A DNA stretch of 64,000 bases. Origin: Cenococcum geophilum 1.58 (Eukaryota > Ascomycota > Dothideomycetes > Gloniales > Gloniaceae). The position numbers and the translations under genes are program-made. The stretch is taken from positions 248,001 to 312,000 of the forward strand of contig KV748213.1 of the NCBI GenBank assembly GCA_001692895.1, written 5' to 3'. Positions 26,217 to 37,290 of the stretch are shown here, piece by piece. A model generated the notes under the pieces. The model saw only the letters and a program-made list of their open reading frames with translations. It was not told the DNA's origin and ran no database searches. Position 1 is the first letter of the stretch. Each line of letters begins with the position of its first letter.

Positions 26217-27010
26217 GGCTATGCTGAATGGAAGATGGAACAGAAGAAAGAAAGGAAGTTGAAAAGAGACTGAAACAAAGAGGCGGCAAATATCATGGCA
26301 TTGGAGAGATTTTGTGATCGTGGGTAGAGGTGAAATTGACAGGGCTGGTCAAAGTGGAAATCGCGGTCCCACGCCAAAGCCCTGGCGGGAGCTGGACGCG
26401 ACGCGAGCGAGAGACTTGGAGTGACGGGCACCCGCGGCGCCTGGACTCATGTCAGCTGCAAGCGCTCCCGTCGCTCCAGAATCCGGGGCACCAGGGGATT
26501 TCGCGCCGTATCGTTTGACTGGATGGCTTTTATCCCCCTCCCTGCAAATGCATCATAGTGCACCATCGGGCTTCACTTTCGAGCCACCCCTGCGAGCGAG
26601 AGATTCACATGTCGGTTGGTCCCGTCGCTGGTCACGATACAGCGTGATGGAGTGCCTCGCAGCCTCGCAATGGCTTCGATGCTAGGACGAAATCAAGGTT
26701 CAAGTGGACATGCACATGACGGTGACATGCGTCTATCCACATGTCCTACTAACGCCCTATCCTAATTAATGCGATGGCTTGACTGTCCTGATGATAGCTT
26801 CGTCTCATTCTCTGAAAGCACATGGCCTCGGAAATGATCAGCGCAGCCGCTTGTGATAGCCGATGATATTAGATGCCCCTTTCAACCTACAACAATGCGG
26901 GGCCGGATTTCTCCCACCATAATCCTGGACGCATCCTCTTCGAACTTGCCGTTAATGCCGCGTCTCGGCCTCGCAATCCACTCTCCCTCCTTCACCAACT
27001 CAATGTCAAC
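26217..27010. promoter_or_regulatory. Divergent promoter region between RIF1 and RIC8
   Basis: 794 bases lie between the two start codons. No gene is supported. The small frames here are in competing phases. No specific operator was recognised. Confidence 0.5.
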
Positions 27011-28797
27011 ATGGCCTCGACCATTCAAGTCACCACCGCCCAGCCAAGCAGCGGCCAAAGTATGCCATTCTGCCCGCCGTCCCTTCATGCAGTGTCAGCG
27101 CTGACCTCACTTCAGAGAAGCTCGACGAAGTTACCGCACTCCTGGCAAAACTGACCGTCGACCTCAAAGAAACTAATCTCCTACCTCATCGTAAGATTCA
27201 CTCATGCCTTTCTATGCGCATCCCCGCGCCGTGTGCTGGGGCAAAGTTCATCGGGTTAACCGTAATTCACCAGGGCGAAACTCGATCTTGGAAGAGCTCA
27301 AGGTCCATGGACGCGTTGTAGAAAATGCCGACCCGATATTCACAAAAGATGTATGTAGAAGCAATACATAATGCGCGTGTCAGCGGTGGTGCTGAGGAGC
27401 ATGGCGATAGGGAATCGAGACACTGGCACGGTACAGCTTCGAGAGCACTTCGTCGGTGACATCTCGAGAGGCGCTTCGCTGCTTAGCAAATGCATTATTG
27501 CTGCAGCCAAAAACGCGCCAAATACTTGTGGACTTGGGTTATGGAGAAGGAGCCGCGGAGCGGTTAAAGGTAAGTTGATTATTATGGGTAGAGGTTGCGC
27601 CGAGTCTAATTCCTGGATACAGAACGACAACAGAGATGATGAATTTCTCATTTCCAGAATCCTCTTCCTTATGACTTACGATACAAACCTGGATTATGAA
27701 AAGCTCGTGGCAGACCACCAGCTAGCAGAAAGCATTAACCAGGTAAAATCTTTCGGGTGCTATGATATATCCATGTATTAAAGGCTGCTTTAGGCCATCG
27801 CCCGCCATTCAAAACGCTACTCGAAGTCGAGCCGTAGAGCATCTCAAACCCAACCGATGGACACAATGGCACTCTCCGAGACCCTTAAACTTATGTTCAA
27901 CATCACTCATTTTTACCCTGATCTTGCAGACCAGTTCTCTAAGTCTATACCTCACATTTTCAAGATTCTTTTTCGATCAAAGATATCAATTCCACCCCTT
28001 CAACCACCTATCAATTATCTTGTCAATGCACTCCTCAACTTAGATTTAGAAGACAAGAAGCAGTCACACTTTGGGTTAAATGCAGTTTTCCCAAAGTTCG
28101 ACCAAAAATGCAATGCCGAACACCTAATCAATATTCTCGACAATGCTATCGTTGCCTATCCTGAGAGTGAACTCGACCAAGCTGCCGCGCCAGTTCTGAC
28201 CCTCATACGACGAGTATATGAAATCGCGCCAGACAGTGTAAAGAAGTACATGGAGTGGTTGTTATTGCCCACGGACGATGAAAGGACTCGTCCGCTCGGA
28301 AAGTCTGATACTCTGTCTGCCCGACTCCTGAGACTATCCACCTCTGCTTTAACTCCAAATCTCAGAGGATCAATATCTTCGATGATGTTCGAGCTTTCGG
28401 GGAAGGATGCAGCCAAATTTGTTCGCAATGTTGGTTACGGATTTGCGTCTGGTTTCCTTCTAAGCCACAATATCGCGGTACCCAAAAGCGCAATGGAAGC
28501 ATTTAGTACCAATGCTGTTGAAAGTGAAGAAGGTGGTGCTAAACGTGTTAATCCAGTTACCGGCCAAAGACTGGACGCTGAACCTGAGGATACCGGACCG
28601 AAAATGACGCAGGAGGAAAAGGAAAGAGAGGCAGAGAGGCTCTTTGTACTTTTCGAACGGTTTGTTTGCATCCTATTTCGGTTCATTGCCTTCGCTGACT
28701 TGGTTGCAGACTAAAGAAAACTGGGGTGGTGAATGTGAAGAACCCAGTTGAGCAGGCTGTTGACGAGGGACGATTCGAGGAGTTGGATGACGATTAA
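27011..28797 (+). CDS. RIC8: RIC8/synembryn, G-alpha chaperone and exchange factor
   Basis: Seven exons are inferred: 27011-27059, 27116-27190, 27274-27350, 27411-27569, 27623-27742, 27794-28659 and 28710-28797. All have GT-AG introns and together give 477 residues in frame. The frame is supported by family landmarks: KLDEVTALLAKL near the start, then SREALRCLANALLLQPKTR with QILVDLGYGEGAAERLK. These are followed by DDEFLISRILFLMTYDTN, the long armadillo-like exon 6, and the conserved end LFERLKKTGVVNVKNPVEQA followed by an acidic tail. Ric8 folds and activates G-alpha subunits of heterotrimeric G proteins in the cytoplasm; in filamentous fungi it is needed for growth and development. The exon 1 donor (GTATGC) was chosen because it alone restores the frame. 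Confidence 0.9.
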
Positions 28798-29264
28798 GGA
28801 TTTGGCTGCATAACATGCAATATCCGGCATGGGCGGAGCATTATCAAGGAGTTGGTGGGGTGCAAGGGTTATTATGAGGAATTACTTGCATTTATATATA
28901 TGCTGCTTCCTGAAATTATGCGAGGAAGACTTCTAATTTACATTTGGAAACCATTGCAATGAACGGCTGCGATGAATCTCGGTTTATTCTAATTAATACT
29001 CAACTTGCGATATTTAAATACAGGCTATTCATAATTACAGCTACAAAATGCACATTGACGTCGCTCGTGACTGATAGACCGGCACCCTGGCACCTGGCAC
29101 CTTCACAGAAGCGATGACCCTGCTCACTATTCCACACGTTGCATCACAACAAAACAAGCGGTCTAAGCCAGTGACCTGCAGGCCAGCCTAGACATGTTGG
29201 GCGCATCTGATCATAACACCATGAGGAGAAAGTCCATTACACGACTTTCCAGCTATCTCTAGCT
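28798..29264. other. Intergenic between RIC8 and the IKS1-like gene
   Basis: 467 bases containing the RIC8 3' flank and the upstream region of the kinase gene. A+T-rich around 28900-29040. No gene seen. Confidence 0.5.
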
Positions 29265-31438
29265 ATGGCCGACGAACCTCAACGCAGCATGTCACTTGTG
29301 CCTTACCTCCCCGCCGAATCTCGAGAAGTCGTCCTGTCAGTTCTCACATGTTTTTTGCTCGAGTACCACTTATGCCGTCAGAACTAGGCTAATTTTGTCT
29401 CATTTACAGGCGTCATGGTTCTGCGGTCGTTGTCTTCGATCAACGGTCTAAACAGCTTTCATTGCGAGATGTCTCCCACTCGACCGACGTCGAAATCGCC
29501 GACTGCCCATATTGCCATCGACCCCTTCACGAAGATCCACAGGATTCGGATGAAGAAGAGCATGGATCAGCTGTGGATAACGAGACGGGGTTTGTGAATC
29601 CGGGATACTTCCGCATGCTTCGTCGCAGTCAGCCTGGATCATCGGAACCTCCGTGTCCACCATCACCTCACAAAAGTATTGGACACATACCTCTGCGGAG
29701 CTCTGGTGATACTCTTCATGCCCCTGCTGGGGCTGAGTTTGTTGGAAGCACTCCAGCACCCCCACCTAAGTCTCAAGGCATATCCGCAAGGGCATTCAGC
29801 CCAAATTACTTCAAAACTTTCTTCGTGGAGGAGCGTGAGCTGGGAAGAGGTGGGAAAGGTGTGGTGCTACTGGTCAAACATGTTTTAGACGGTGTGCCGC
29901 TTGGTCAGTTCGCCTGCAAACGTGTACCTGTGGGTGACGACCATGAATGGCTAGAAAAAGTTTTGATCGAGGTCCAACTGCTCCAAAATCTATCACACCA
30001 GAATCTTGTTTCATACCGACACGTCTGGCTGGAAGATTATCAAATATCAAATTTCGGACCTAGCGTTCCGTGTGCGTTCATTCTACAGCAATACTGCAAT
30101 GCTGGGGACCTCCACGATTACATTTTAGATTCGGCAAAGACGTCCATGACTACACAGCAACTGAAAGAGCGCTTACGCCGGAGATCAAAGGGTCAACTTG
30201 AGGAACCGCATGAACTAAATGGGCCGCGTCGAATGCATTTCGAGCAAATCCTTTCGTTTTTCAAGGATATCACCTCAGGTCTCAACCATCTTCACGCGAA
30301 TGGATATATACATCGCGACCTAAAGCCGAGCAACTGCCTCCTACACGATACAGGACAGAAGATGCGGGTGCTTGTAAGCGACTTTGGAGAAGTCCAAGTA
30401 GCTAATGTTGTTCGGAAATCCACCGGAGCAACGGGAACCATCTCTTATTGTGCCCCAGAGGTGCTTCGTCGAGAGTCTCCAGGTGGACCGCTGGGCAACT
30501 TCTCCACAAAATCGGACATATTCTCGCTGGGCATGATTGTGTATTTCATGTGCTTTGGAAGATTGCCGTATCGCAATGCAGATGGCATTGATGAAGATAA
30601 TGAAGATTTGGACCGCCTTCGAGAAGAAATATCTACTTGGGCCGGGTTTAATTATGAACGGCGTGTCCGAGATGATCTTCCCGACAAGCTATACAAATCA
30701 CTAAAACATTTACTTTCCTTGGATCCTGCTGAGCGACCCGGAACGGAGGAGATTCTGCAGGTATTTAAGTCTCCATCCATGTTCGATGAGATTGGTGGAT
30801 TCGCGAGCCCATCTGGTCTTGAGGAACTTGGGTCTCGAATATCCCGGGCCGATACACCTTCGCCTGCTCCCGGTAAGCATTCAAGGAAAAAGTCTGCCGC
30901 CAACTATGTGCGGCCAGGCTCTTCGATGCTAAAATCGTCTTCTATGGATACTTCTCGTACACCCAGTCCACCTATTCACCCTCCCACTCCGACAAAAAAT
31001 GGGCGAGCACCAACACCACCAGACTCTTCAGTAGTCCTCCGTCCGCGCAAGATTGAGTCCAATTCAAAATCGAATCACCCACCCCCACAAGCACCTCGTT
31101 TAATGCTACCTCCACCCCCAACAGTAGTATCACGGTTTCACTACTTCCCCGCAAATCCTATAACGTTCGGACTTGCTAAGATATCTCTATTCTGCCTAAA
31201 AGTGATATCTGTTTCCAGCCCATGTTATCCCCTCGCCGCAAACCCTTGGGTAGCATATCCGCTTCTTTGTTTTGCGGCGTTGGATTTCACCTTTGCCGGG
31301 TTAACTTACGGTGGCCTCCACTTTCGCCTTGGCGGATCGCTCCTCCTATTAGCCATTCATATCGTAATTGTGGCAGCGTTCTGGCGATGGAATGCTCTCT
31401 GTTTACGAAATGTGGCTCTCTGGCACAACATGGAATAA
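29265..31438 (+). CDS. IKS1: IKS1-like serine/threonine protein kinase
   Basis: The exons are 29265-29335 and 29410-31438 (74-base intron GTCAGT...TTACAG), giving 699 residues. The N-terminus has a CPYCHRPL Cys-pair segment (about residues 56-63) typical of fungal Iks1. The kinase domain spans about residues 160-475: Gly-rich loop ELGRGGKGVV (167-176), Lys in FACKRV (~194), catalytic HRDLKPSN (HRD 325-327), DFG at 348-350 and APE in SYCAPEVL. A Ser/Pro-rich linker follows. The last about 110 residues contain hydrophobic segments (VAYPLLCFAALDFTFAGLTY and LGGSLLLLAIHIVIVAAFW), so the protein is probably membrane-anchored by its C-terminus. Yeast Iks1 is a poorly understood kinase linked to Ira1 and stress phenotypes. 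The start at 29265 is used because the short first exon restores the MSLVPYLPAESREVVLRH opening. Confidence 0.85.
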
Positions 31439-32489
31439 TCGGCTGTGTTTTCAACATCTAATGGCGGTACGGTCTGGACACTTCTAATACCAACTCAAGC
31501 GTTTCTGCCAAGAGTACCTAAACTCTCTACAGAAACCCGTTCCCCGATCACCTGTCATCTCATGAACATTCGCCACGTCACTTATTATAGTATCGGTTAC
31601 CTTTATCTCGGACCCCTTACCACCAAATCACTTGTTAGATTTTGTTAGTCTCGAGAAAAGGAAGATGTGCAATATTGGGAGTTAAGGAATCAGTTGAAAT
31701 TTGAATCCAAAAATATCTCAACTCAGCTCATCTCGTGGGTTCACGTGACTAACCGCTACCATCCCAACCACCATAAGGTCAGTTTCCTCGTATCAACGCA
31801 GGAGACCTTCCAGTCTTGCCAAAGAAGCCAATTAAACAAAAGCACTTAATAATCTAGCAGTATCATTTTTTTTAAGCTTCTTGGTCTTTAGATGTGACGG
31901 ATCTCAGGACGGCAAAGTGCATGATGAATGCCTTCATGTTGTGCACCCTGTCAGAACACGGGTCTCGTGTCATCAGATGAGAACCTAAAAAAAATTCAAT
32001 AGACTTTATAATGCCATCATAGTTATTCACGGATTTACTTCATGGAAAGATGCCAGCCGACCTCGCTGGAGCTCACGGCGCACTGTCAACGCATTTTGAT
32101 ATCGACATACAACCAACTCTATACATTCGTTACAGTACTTTCTCAGAGCAGCATTATCATCAACGTTCTTCTCGAGACTCATTCTTGGGGGACTCTGTGT
32201 CCTGCCCGCAGCGTTCACCCTCCCTCACGACACGACGCATCAACCGGAAACGAAGACCTTGTCTAATCACTACACCCTCATCGTCTACAGGCCTCATGAC
32301 AACAAGTTCAATGCCCTCAAAGGTAGAGCCAAGTGGAGGCGGCTTTGGTATTTAACAAGCTTCTTCGCCATCGTACTGCCCGAGTGTAGTAAGCCCATGT
32401 CCCAATGGCACTGAGCTGGCGTTTTCGAGCACACTGTATCCTGTAAACTGACTTAAATGCCTCATTCCAACTGAATTTTCTCGGGACAC
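31439..32489. other. Intergenic, decayed sequence
   Basis: About 1 kb downstream of the kinase gene. Several short frames overlap in different phases (31445-31849 and 32042-32355) without recognisable domains. No gene is called. A+T content rises around 31840-32030. Confidence 0.5.
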
Positions 32490-32914
32490 AACTTATGAAC
32501 GTGACTCAAGTATTCCATTGTCCCCAGCAGCCAAGACACCTATGTCCAACCGGACGGCTTGATCCAAATCACAGTCCAACACTCCCACTCTTTTCCTCCC
32601 GGCTCGTACCCAGAGTACATAGGCTGAACCTGGACCGTTCTGCCTAAGGAGGACCGCCGCAAATGGAACGAACACGGTGGCAAGCATTGCTATGGCATGG
32701 CCCGCCCTACAACTGCGACCTACCGTCTGGCTATTTCAACTTCATGGCGCCGGGCGCAACCAAGGGAGGCGTTATGGCATGCTCGTCTCCGTTCAACCCC
32801 GGCACGACCGTGATCCATGCCGTTACGCCGGGTTTTGTGAGAACTGACTGCGTGAGCTTGGAGAGGCTAGCGACATATAATTATACCGGGTCACCGGTAT
32901 GGGCTTATTACTAA
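32490..32914 (+). pseudogene. Possible decayed gene of unknown family
   Basis: Two coding-like pieces lie in neighbouring frames. The first (about 32520-32690) reads DTYVQPDGLIQITVQHSH and continues past an in-frame TGA into WTVLPKEDRRKWNEHGGKHC. The second (32663-32914) contains PPYNCDLPSGYFNFMAPGAT and GTTVIHAVTPGFVRTDC. The break and frame change suggest an old gene eroded by mutation. I do not recognise the family, and chance open frames remain possible. Confidence 0.3.
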
Positions 32915-33404
32915 GGGATGCCGTGAGATAAAGTAAATTGTATAATCGTAATGTCCGCCCACTCCTGGGCTAAATAAATTGCCTGTCATTCTTTGCAGCA
33001 CCTGAAACCCTGGCTGACGTCCTAGGCAGCTAAAGTTGTTGAAAAAAAATTAAGAGTTCCTAAGGGTTTGGTTGGTAGGCAAAGTCTACTATGGCACAGT
33101 ACAGTTCCGTAAAGATACGGTCCGTATCAGACATAGCACGGACAGCTGCCTCCAAGACAATCTATGTAGGCAAAGGAATGCAAGACAAACTGACAAACAG
33201 ACCCAGACTCGCAGGAGTACTCAACCACAAGCAAACAATCAAGACAAGCAAACAAGCAAACTGTTTGACTCCAGACTATTACCCCCTCCAATCCGCACAC
33301 TTGGCCTTCTATGTCAGGCCTTCAATTGCCAAGCACGTCCTGGCATGCAGCCTGGCGCCCCTCACAGAGCGCTACATCTTCCACCACAAATTCAGGAGCG
33401 AATT
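32915..33404. other. Intergenic, nothing recognised
   Basis: Overlapping plus-strand frames from 33072 to 33465 run in several phases into the antisense gene at 33405 and are not credible. A CAAGCAAACAAGCAAA-like short repeat lies at 33230-33262. Confidence 0.45.
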
Positions 33405-34049
33405 CTACAAGAAATGCGTCGAGAGTCTCGATGATGATTTCGCAGTCAAAGACTCCCCTGAATAGACCCCGAATTCCCAAAGCACATCGAGCCACATTGT
33501 CGCGGCGACTGGCGCCCCATCGTAGTACTGCACGCCGGCGAAACCGGCGGCGTTGCACAAAGTTATCTTCTCCTCTCCGCACTCGCCTTTCTCGCATAAA
33601 ATATATTTCGTCTGGTAACAGTTTGTGCTGTTGGCTGAAGTTTGTGCCGTGAGGGCAGCGGATTTAATCATAGCATCGCGGAGTTTCGTATCGTTGTATG
33701 AGCCGCTTTGCACGCTGACAACAAGCTCGCCGTCTTCCCCGCGGGTGCCATCTCCTTCTATGTAGACGATTTGTTTGATCGCCACCGTAGTCGTGGAACA
33801 TGACGCCCAATTCTCCGTAGCAGTAGGACAGATTTTGTTGAGAGCGCTGGATATAGAGGTGTATAAAGCAGTTCCGTTTAAAGTCCCAACGTTTTGCTAT
33901 TTTTTGCCGACTTGCACGGTAGCTGATGGGGCAAAAGTGAGCGTTACTGAACTGCCTGCGCAGGTCTCCGTAAAGCCGCCGTAATTGCCCAAAGGAACAG
34001 ACTCGCATGCGATAACATCGTGATCAAAAAAAATCCGTATAAGTGTAGG
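33405..34049 (-). pseudogene. Broken secreted-type protein gene
   Basis: One minus-strand frame is open from 34049 to 33405 except for a single TAG at 33894-33896. Either side of it the frame reads as one protein with spaced cysteines (YGGFTETCAGSSV, then ALNKICPTATENWASCSTTT, NCYQTKYILCEKGECGEE, ITLCNAAGFAGVQYYDG, AATMWLDVLWEF). The stop is explained by a C-to-T change at a CpA (CAG to TAG), the RIP signature. At the 5' side the frame runs straight into the solo LTR at 34050-34270, which supplies a spurious start codon, so any signal peptide has been separated or lost. It resembles the small secreted proteins of plant- or insect-associated ascomycetes, but I do not recognise the family. It is called a pseudogene because of the stop plus the insertion. 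Confidence 0.55.
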
Positions 34050-34270
34050 CGTTGAACGGACGATCAGGAATGAGAACTCTGTCAATTGAATCTGGCTCTA
34101 GAAGCTCTCTATATAGAGATGAGGTTGGTGCAGGCAACAGAGACATATAATTGGCAACCGAAACAAAATAGGTAATAGGAACTGGATGGTAAGACATAAA
34201 GTACTAGGCATTAAAGACAGTAGTAAGACAGTAGTAAGACGGTGGTAACGAAATCCGATTCAGGTCAACA
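34050..34270. mobile_element. Solo LTR, 221 bases, TSD GTAGG
   Basis: This is homologous to 1152-1314. The terminal bases GTTGA and TCAACA are inverted, and the element is flanked by perfect 5-base repeats GTAGG (34045-34049 and 34271-34275). An additional segment near the right end, with AGTAAGAC repeated three times (about 34213-34245), accounts for its greater length. No internal region adjoins. It sits directly upstream of the broken gene at 33405-34049. Confidence 0.85.
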
Positions 34271-34397
34271 GTAGGAGATTTGGGGAGTGCTTATAGGTGT
34301 GGCACTTGATAACATAGACGTCAGGCCTGGCGGAATAGTTGTAGAGATCGTACTTGAAAAAGATGCCAAGCAAGAGAGATCCCTTTCCCCATTCGGG

Positions 34398-35171
34398 CTA
34401 GGATTGGCACCACGGTTCGTCAGTCGGACTTGAAGAAGGAGATGTCGAAGGAGATGCCGGTTCATCTTCCGCGAGCGCATACTCCCTTCTTGACTTTTCT
34501 ATCATTGTGCCCGCCTTAAATGTGATCTCTATGACCTTCTGGATCGGATTCGGTTCTCGTAGGAGCGCCACCTTTTCCTCCGAATTCCAGATGCACTGTT
34601 CCGGAATGCCTATGTTCTCGTCAAGAAGCAGGTGGACTGTTGTTCCCAGACATCTTTCCGCATAGGCTTCTGATGACATCGCGGCATATCTGTTCAAGTT
34701 CGGATATTCTTCCTTGCCACTCTGGGCCCTCGCTTGCTTGTCCGCATCAGCGAAGGACTTCCTAGGTTCCTTATCATCCAAAAACAAAAAAGCAGGATAG
34801 GTTTCCCAGATTGTCCTTAACGGTGGGTTTAGTTTTATCCAATCCCTAGCCGGATTGGTTATACGGCAGTAGAATACACAATTGTTTTCCGGTTGATTTT
34901 TTGTCAGATATGAAAGGAACCAGTCTTTGTTAATATTTAATGGGTTGGCTGGGATAGGCAAAGCGCCTTCTGGTGCCGGAGGATTGTATGATGTATCCGG
35001 AGGAGAGTTGTCTGCTGGGAATGGAAAAGGAAGAGGGATTGCCTTTCCTATAACAGAATCTATGAATCCTAGGAGCAATATACTTGTGAGAAGTGGAAGT
35101 AGATAGCCCAAATAGCGTGCTGATGGAAAATTTGCTCGCCGATAAAGCATAATGCTCGAGATGGGATGCAA
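34398..35171 (-). CDS. Secreted or membrane-anchored protein, unknown family
   Basis: An intronless gene of 257 residues. Residues about 18-42 (YLGYLLPLLTSILLLGFIDS followed by VIGKA) are a long hydrophobic segment preceded by Arg residues, consistent with a signal peptide or signal anchor. If translation starts at the second Met (residue 8) the peptide is more typical. A Pro-rich linker follows, then a globular part with CVFYCRITNPARDWIKL, LRTIWETYPAFLF, RYAAMSSEAYAERCLGTTVH and PEQCIWNSEEKVALL, ending in a Ser/Pro-rich tail. The order 'wetYP ... sEAyA.....G.v.ll ... siW...E' recalls a group of uncharacterised secreted proteins of Pezizomycotina; this is an impression, not a domain call. It is a neighbour of the broken secreted gene and of the repeat block. 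Confidence 0.65.
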   Translation of the reverse strand: MHPISSIMLYRRANFPSARYLGYLLPLLTSILLLGFIDSVIGKAIPLPFPFPADNSPPDTSYNPPAPEGALPIPANPLNINKDWFLSYLTKNQPENNCVFYCRITNPARDWIKLNPPLRTIWETYPAFLFLDDKEPRKSFADADKQARAQSGKEEYPNLNRYAAMSSEAYAERCLGTTVHLLLDENIGIPEQCIWNSEEKVALLREPNPIQKVIEITFKAGTMIEKSRREYALAEDEPASPSTSPSSSPTDEPWCQS

Positions 35172-36365
35172 TATAGGTTAGAAACAAAATTCAATGTGGT
35201 AAAGGCAATATGGCGATAGATATTAGGTAAGAGTAGGTATATTGACACCTGTGAGTATGAGTGGGAATCAGACGGTTGGTTTTACAAGGTGGATTATGGT
35301 CTTATATGTCTTTTTGCTTCCTCTTTATGCTCGCTAGCTAAGGATCTGTTTGAATACGGTTTCTTCTTTCTAAAAAAGGCATCCTGACGTCTAAAGTCAG
35401 TTATCTGTCCTTCACGGACTTAAGGTGGACACAGAATCAACATGAAATATGCTGTTGGTATAAGCGGACAATGTTTGTTGCCTGTTTTTCGTGAGCGGCG
35501 CTCTAACATGAAACAATAGTTTTCAAGTGTATTCAGGGGTGGCGCATCAAGCCAACCATCTCGTACGAATCATACGATAGGGACAGATATGAGAATGCCG
35601 CTTTCATGTTGCAATAGCAAGCCTCGCGATCAGATGTTAGACGGCTTGCTAGGCGAAATAAATTTTGCAACTAACTGTAGCTATATGAATACCGAAAGGA
35701 CTTATACTAGACAGTCCTATTACAATGTCACGATTAGAAGACGGCAGCGTGCCATTAAATGATGCTGTGTATCGCGTTAATAGGTTTGTTTCGGGGGAAC
35801 ACTGAATCAGGGAGGATGGGAAAATATTGAAATGAGGCGGCACGTCATGAACATTTGTCCCAGTGATATTGGATGTGTTCTGCGCATGAAGAAGGCGCAG
35901 TTAGGCGACAGGAGGGTCTAGTTTTTGTAGGATGTAGAAGTATATCCACGAGCATCAATCAATACCAATCCTAGTGATGTTGGGTTTCACGACCCATAAA
36001 TAAGCTGACGTTGATAGAATCCATGTTTATAGAACGCACCAATAGTATGGACGAACAACTTTGTTGTAAGCGCGCTAGCGGCACAGTCGCTCCTTCGTAC
36101 GGCCCCGCCCCTTCGGGCTGGCAGATGACTTCCCCCCCCACGTCAACGACTACGCCGCTAACAACTCAAGGCAGTTCAGGACACTCAGTCTTTACTCTTT
36201 GTGAAATATTTAAGAATCAGCAAATACGTCTCCCAGTTCTCTTTGGGTCAGCACCCTTCCTGTTTTTCTACCATAATAACTTCCACAATCTCCATCCTGG
36301 TCTTTTCCATTCTAGCAATCACAGTCTTCCGCCTCCAAACCTGTGTTATCCTGATTACCATTACA
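35172..36365. other. Intergenic between divergent secreted-type genes
   Basis: About 1.2 kb without a supportable gene. It includes the upstream regions of the genes ending at 35171 (-) and starting at 36366 (+). A TATTTAAGAATCAG-type A+T-rich stretch lies near 36205. The frame at 35649-35843 (-) is not credible. Confidence 0.5.
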
Positions 36366-36869
36366 ATGCGTTACGCGAAAATATCGTTGCTTCTCCTTTA
36401 TACCTATCTTCTCGCCTTTACCAGTGCGGGTCTAAATAACATAGGCGGAATGTTTCCTCCTAGAGACCTCATTGGGGATATAGGAGCAAAAGCCGTCGAA
36501 TCCCTCTTACCTCGAGCTAGCACTCAAATCGTGGTTAGCTGTACAGTCCATTATTCGCTTAGCTCGAGTATCGTACTACCTCCGGATATGATCCGCAACG
36601 TCGGTGTTCAGATTAAAGGTCTCCCTGAAGCTGATAATCACGTTGATGCGTTTAAGAAGGAGGTTGAAGATGCCTGTTTCGCCGATAACCTAAAAGAATA
36701 TGCGCCTTTCGCAGATTTGGGGAATAATGGAGTTTGGGTCACTATGAAAATCAAAGCTATAATAGATTTTACGAGTGAAGGTGCTGCGCCAAGGGACTGT
36801 CAGGAAGACGCTATTAAGAAGTTTACGGGCCTAACAGACTTCTCTGGCTGTGATTACCCTGGGTTTTAA
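36366..36869 (+). CDS. Small secreted cysteine-containing protein
   Basis: A single-exon frame of 167 residues from the ATG at 36366. Residues 1-24 (MRYAKISLLLLYTYLLAFTS) are a clear signal peptide, then AG. The mature part has cysteines in VVSCTVHYS, EDACFADN, PRDCQEDA and SGCDYPGF, consistent with two disulfides. An in-frame upstream ATG at 36201 would add a second hydrophobic stretch and is less plausible. No family was recognised. It is the last gene before the RIP-mutated block that begins about 400 bases downstream, a typical effector-gene position, though that function is only inference. Confidence 0.65.
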   Translation: MRYAKISLLLLYTYLLAFTSAGLNNIGGMFPPRDLIGDIGAKAVESLLPRASTQIVVSCTVHYSLSSSIVLPPDMIRNVGVQIKGLPEADNHVDAFKKEVEDACFADNLKEYAPFADLGNNGVWVTMKIKAIIDFTSEGAAPRDCQEDAIKKFTGLTDFSGCDYPGF

Positions 36870-37282
36870 AGCCCACCTGCGAGGCGATCCCAGTCTGAGT
36901 GTTTGGTGGAAAAATTAGAAGCTTTACCCCTTCTAGGCGTGAGCGCTTATCTAATCCAAACTTTTCATAGTGTTTCAAGGAATACTTGTCTTGTCCTTGT
37001 CTTTTTAAATTCTTGAGAAGTGGACAGGTCTTCCGCTATGTACGATATATTTGATCCTTAAGGGTGGGGTCTATAAATTACAGTTAAACATTTTTGCTTG
37101 CGGTCTTGCCTCCTAGTTAATCACAAATATAATTAAAGTGGCTAAGCATTAATAAGCCTGCAATAGTGCTAAACCCAGTATGTCCAACAGTCAGCCTAGC
37201 TGCGATCTTAAGCAAAATAGCTAACTAACTGCGTCAATTGGATCGCTCGCTGTCCGCTAACTATTAAATAACGTACTCTAAC
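36870..37282. other. Transition from gene space to RIP-mutated DNA
   Basis: This is the 3' flank of the small secreted gene; composition drifts to A+T-rich toward the hAT element. No gene is seen. Confidence 0.5.
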
Positions 37283-37290
37283 TGTCAAGC
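37283..37290 (+). repeat. 8-base target-site duplication (left)
   Basis: TGTCAAGC is repeated exactly at 39691-39698, bracketing the hAT element. Eight bases is the hAT signature length. Confidence 0.9.

Noticed and set aside
33072-33465. Plus-strand frames of 120 and 124 codons
   Set aside because: They overlap each other and the antisense secreted-type gene, with no recognisable motif.
36201-36365. N-terminal extension of the small secreted protein
   Set aside because: It would place a second hydrophobic stretch before a typical signal peptide; the ATG at 36366 is the better start.
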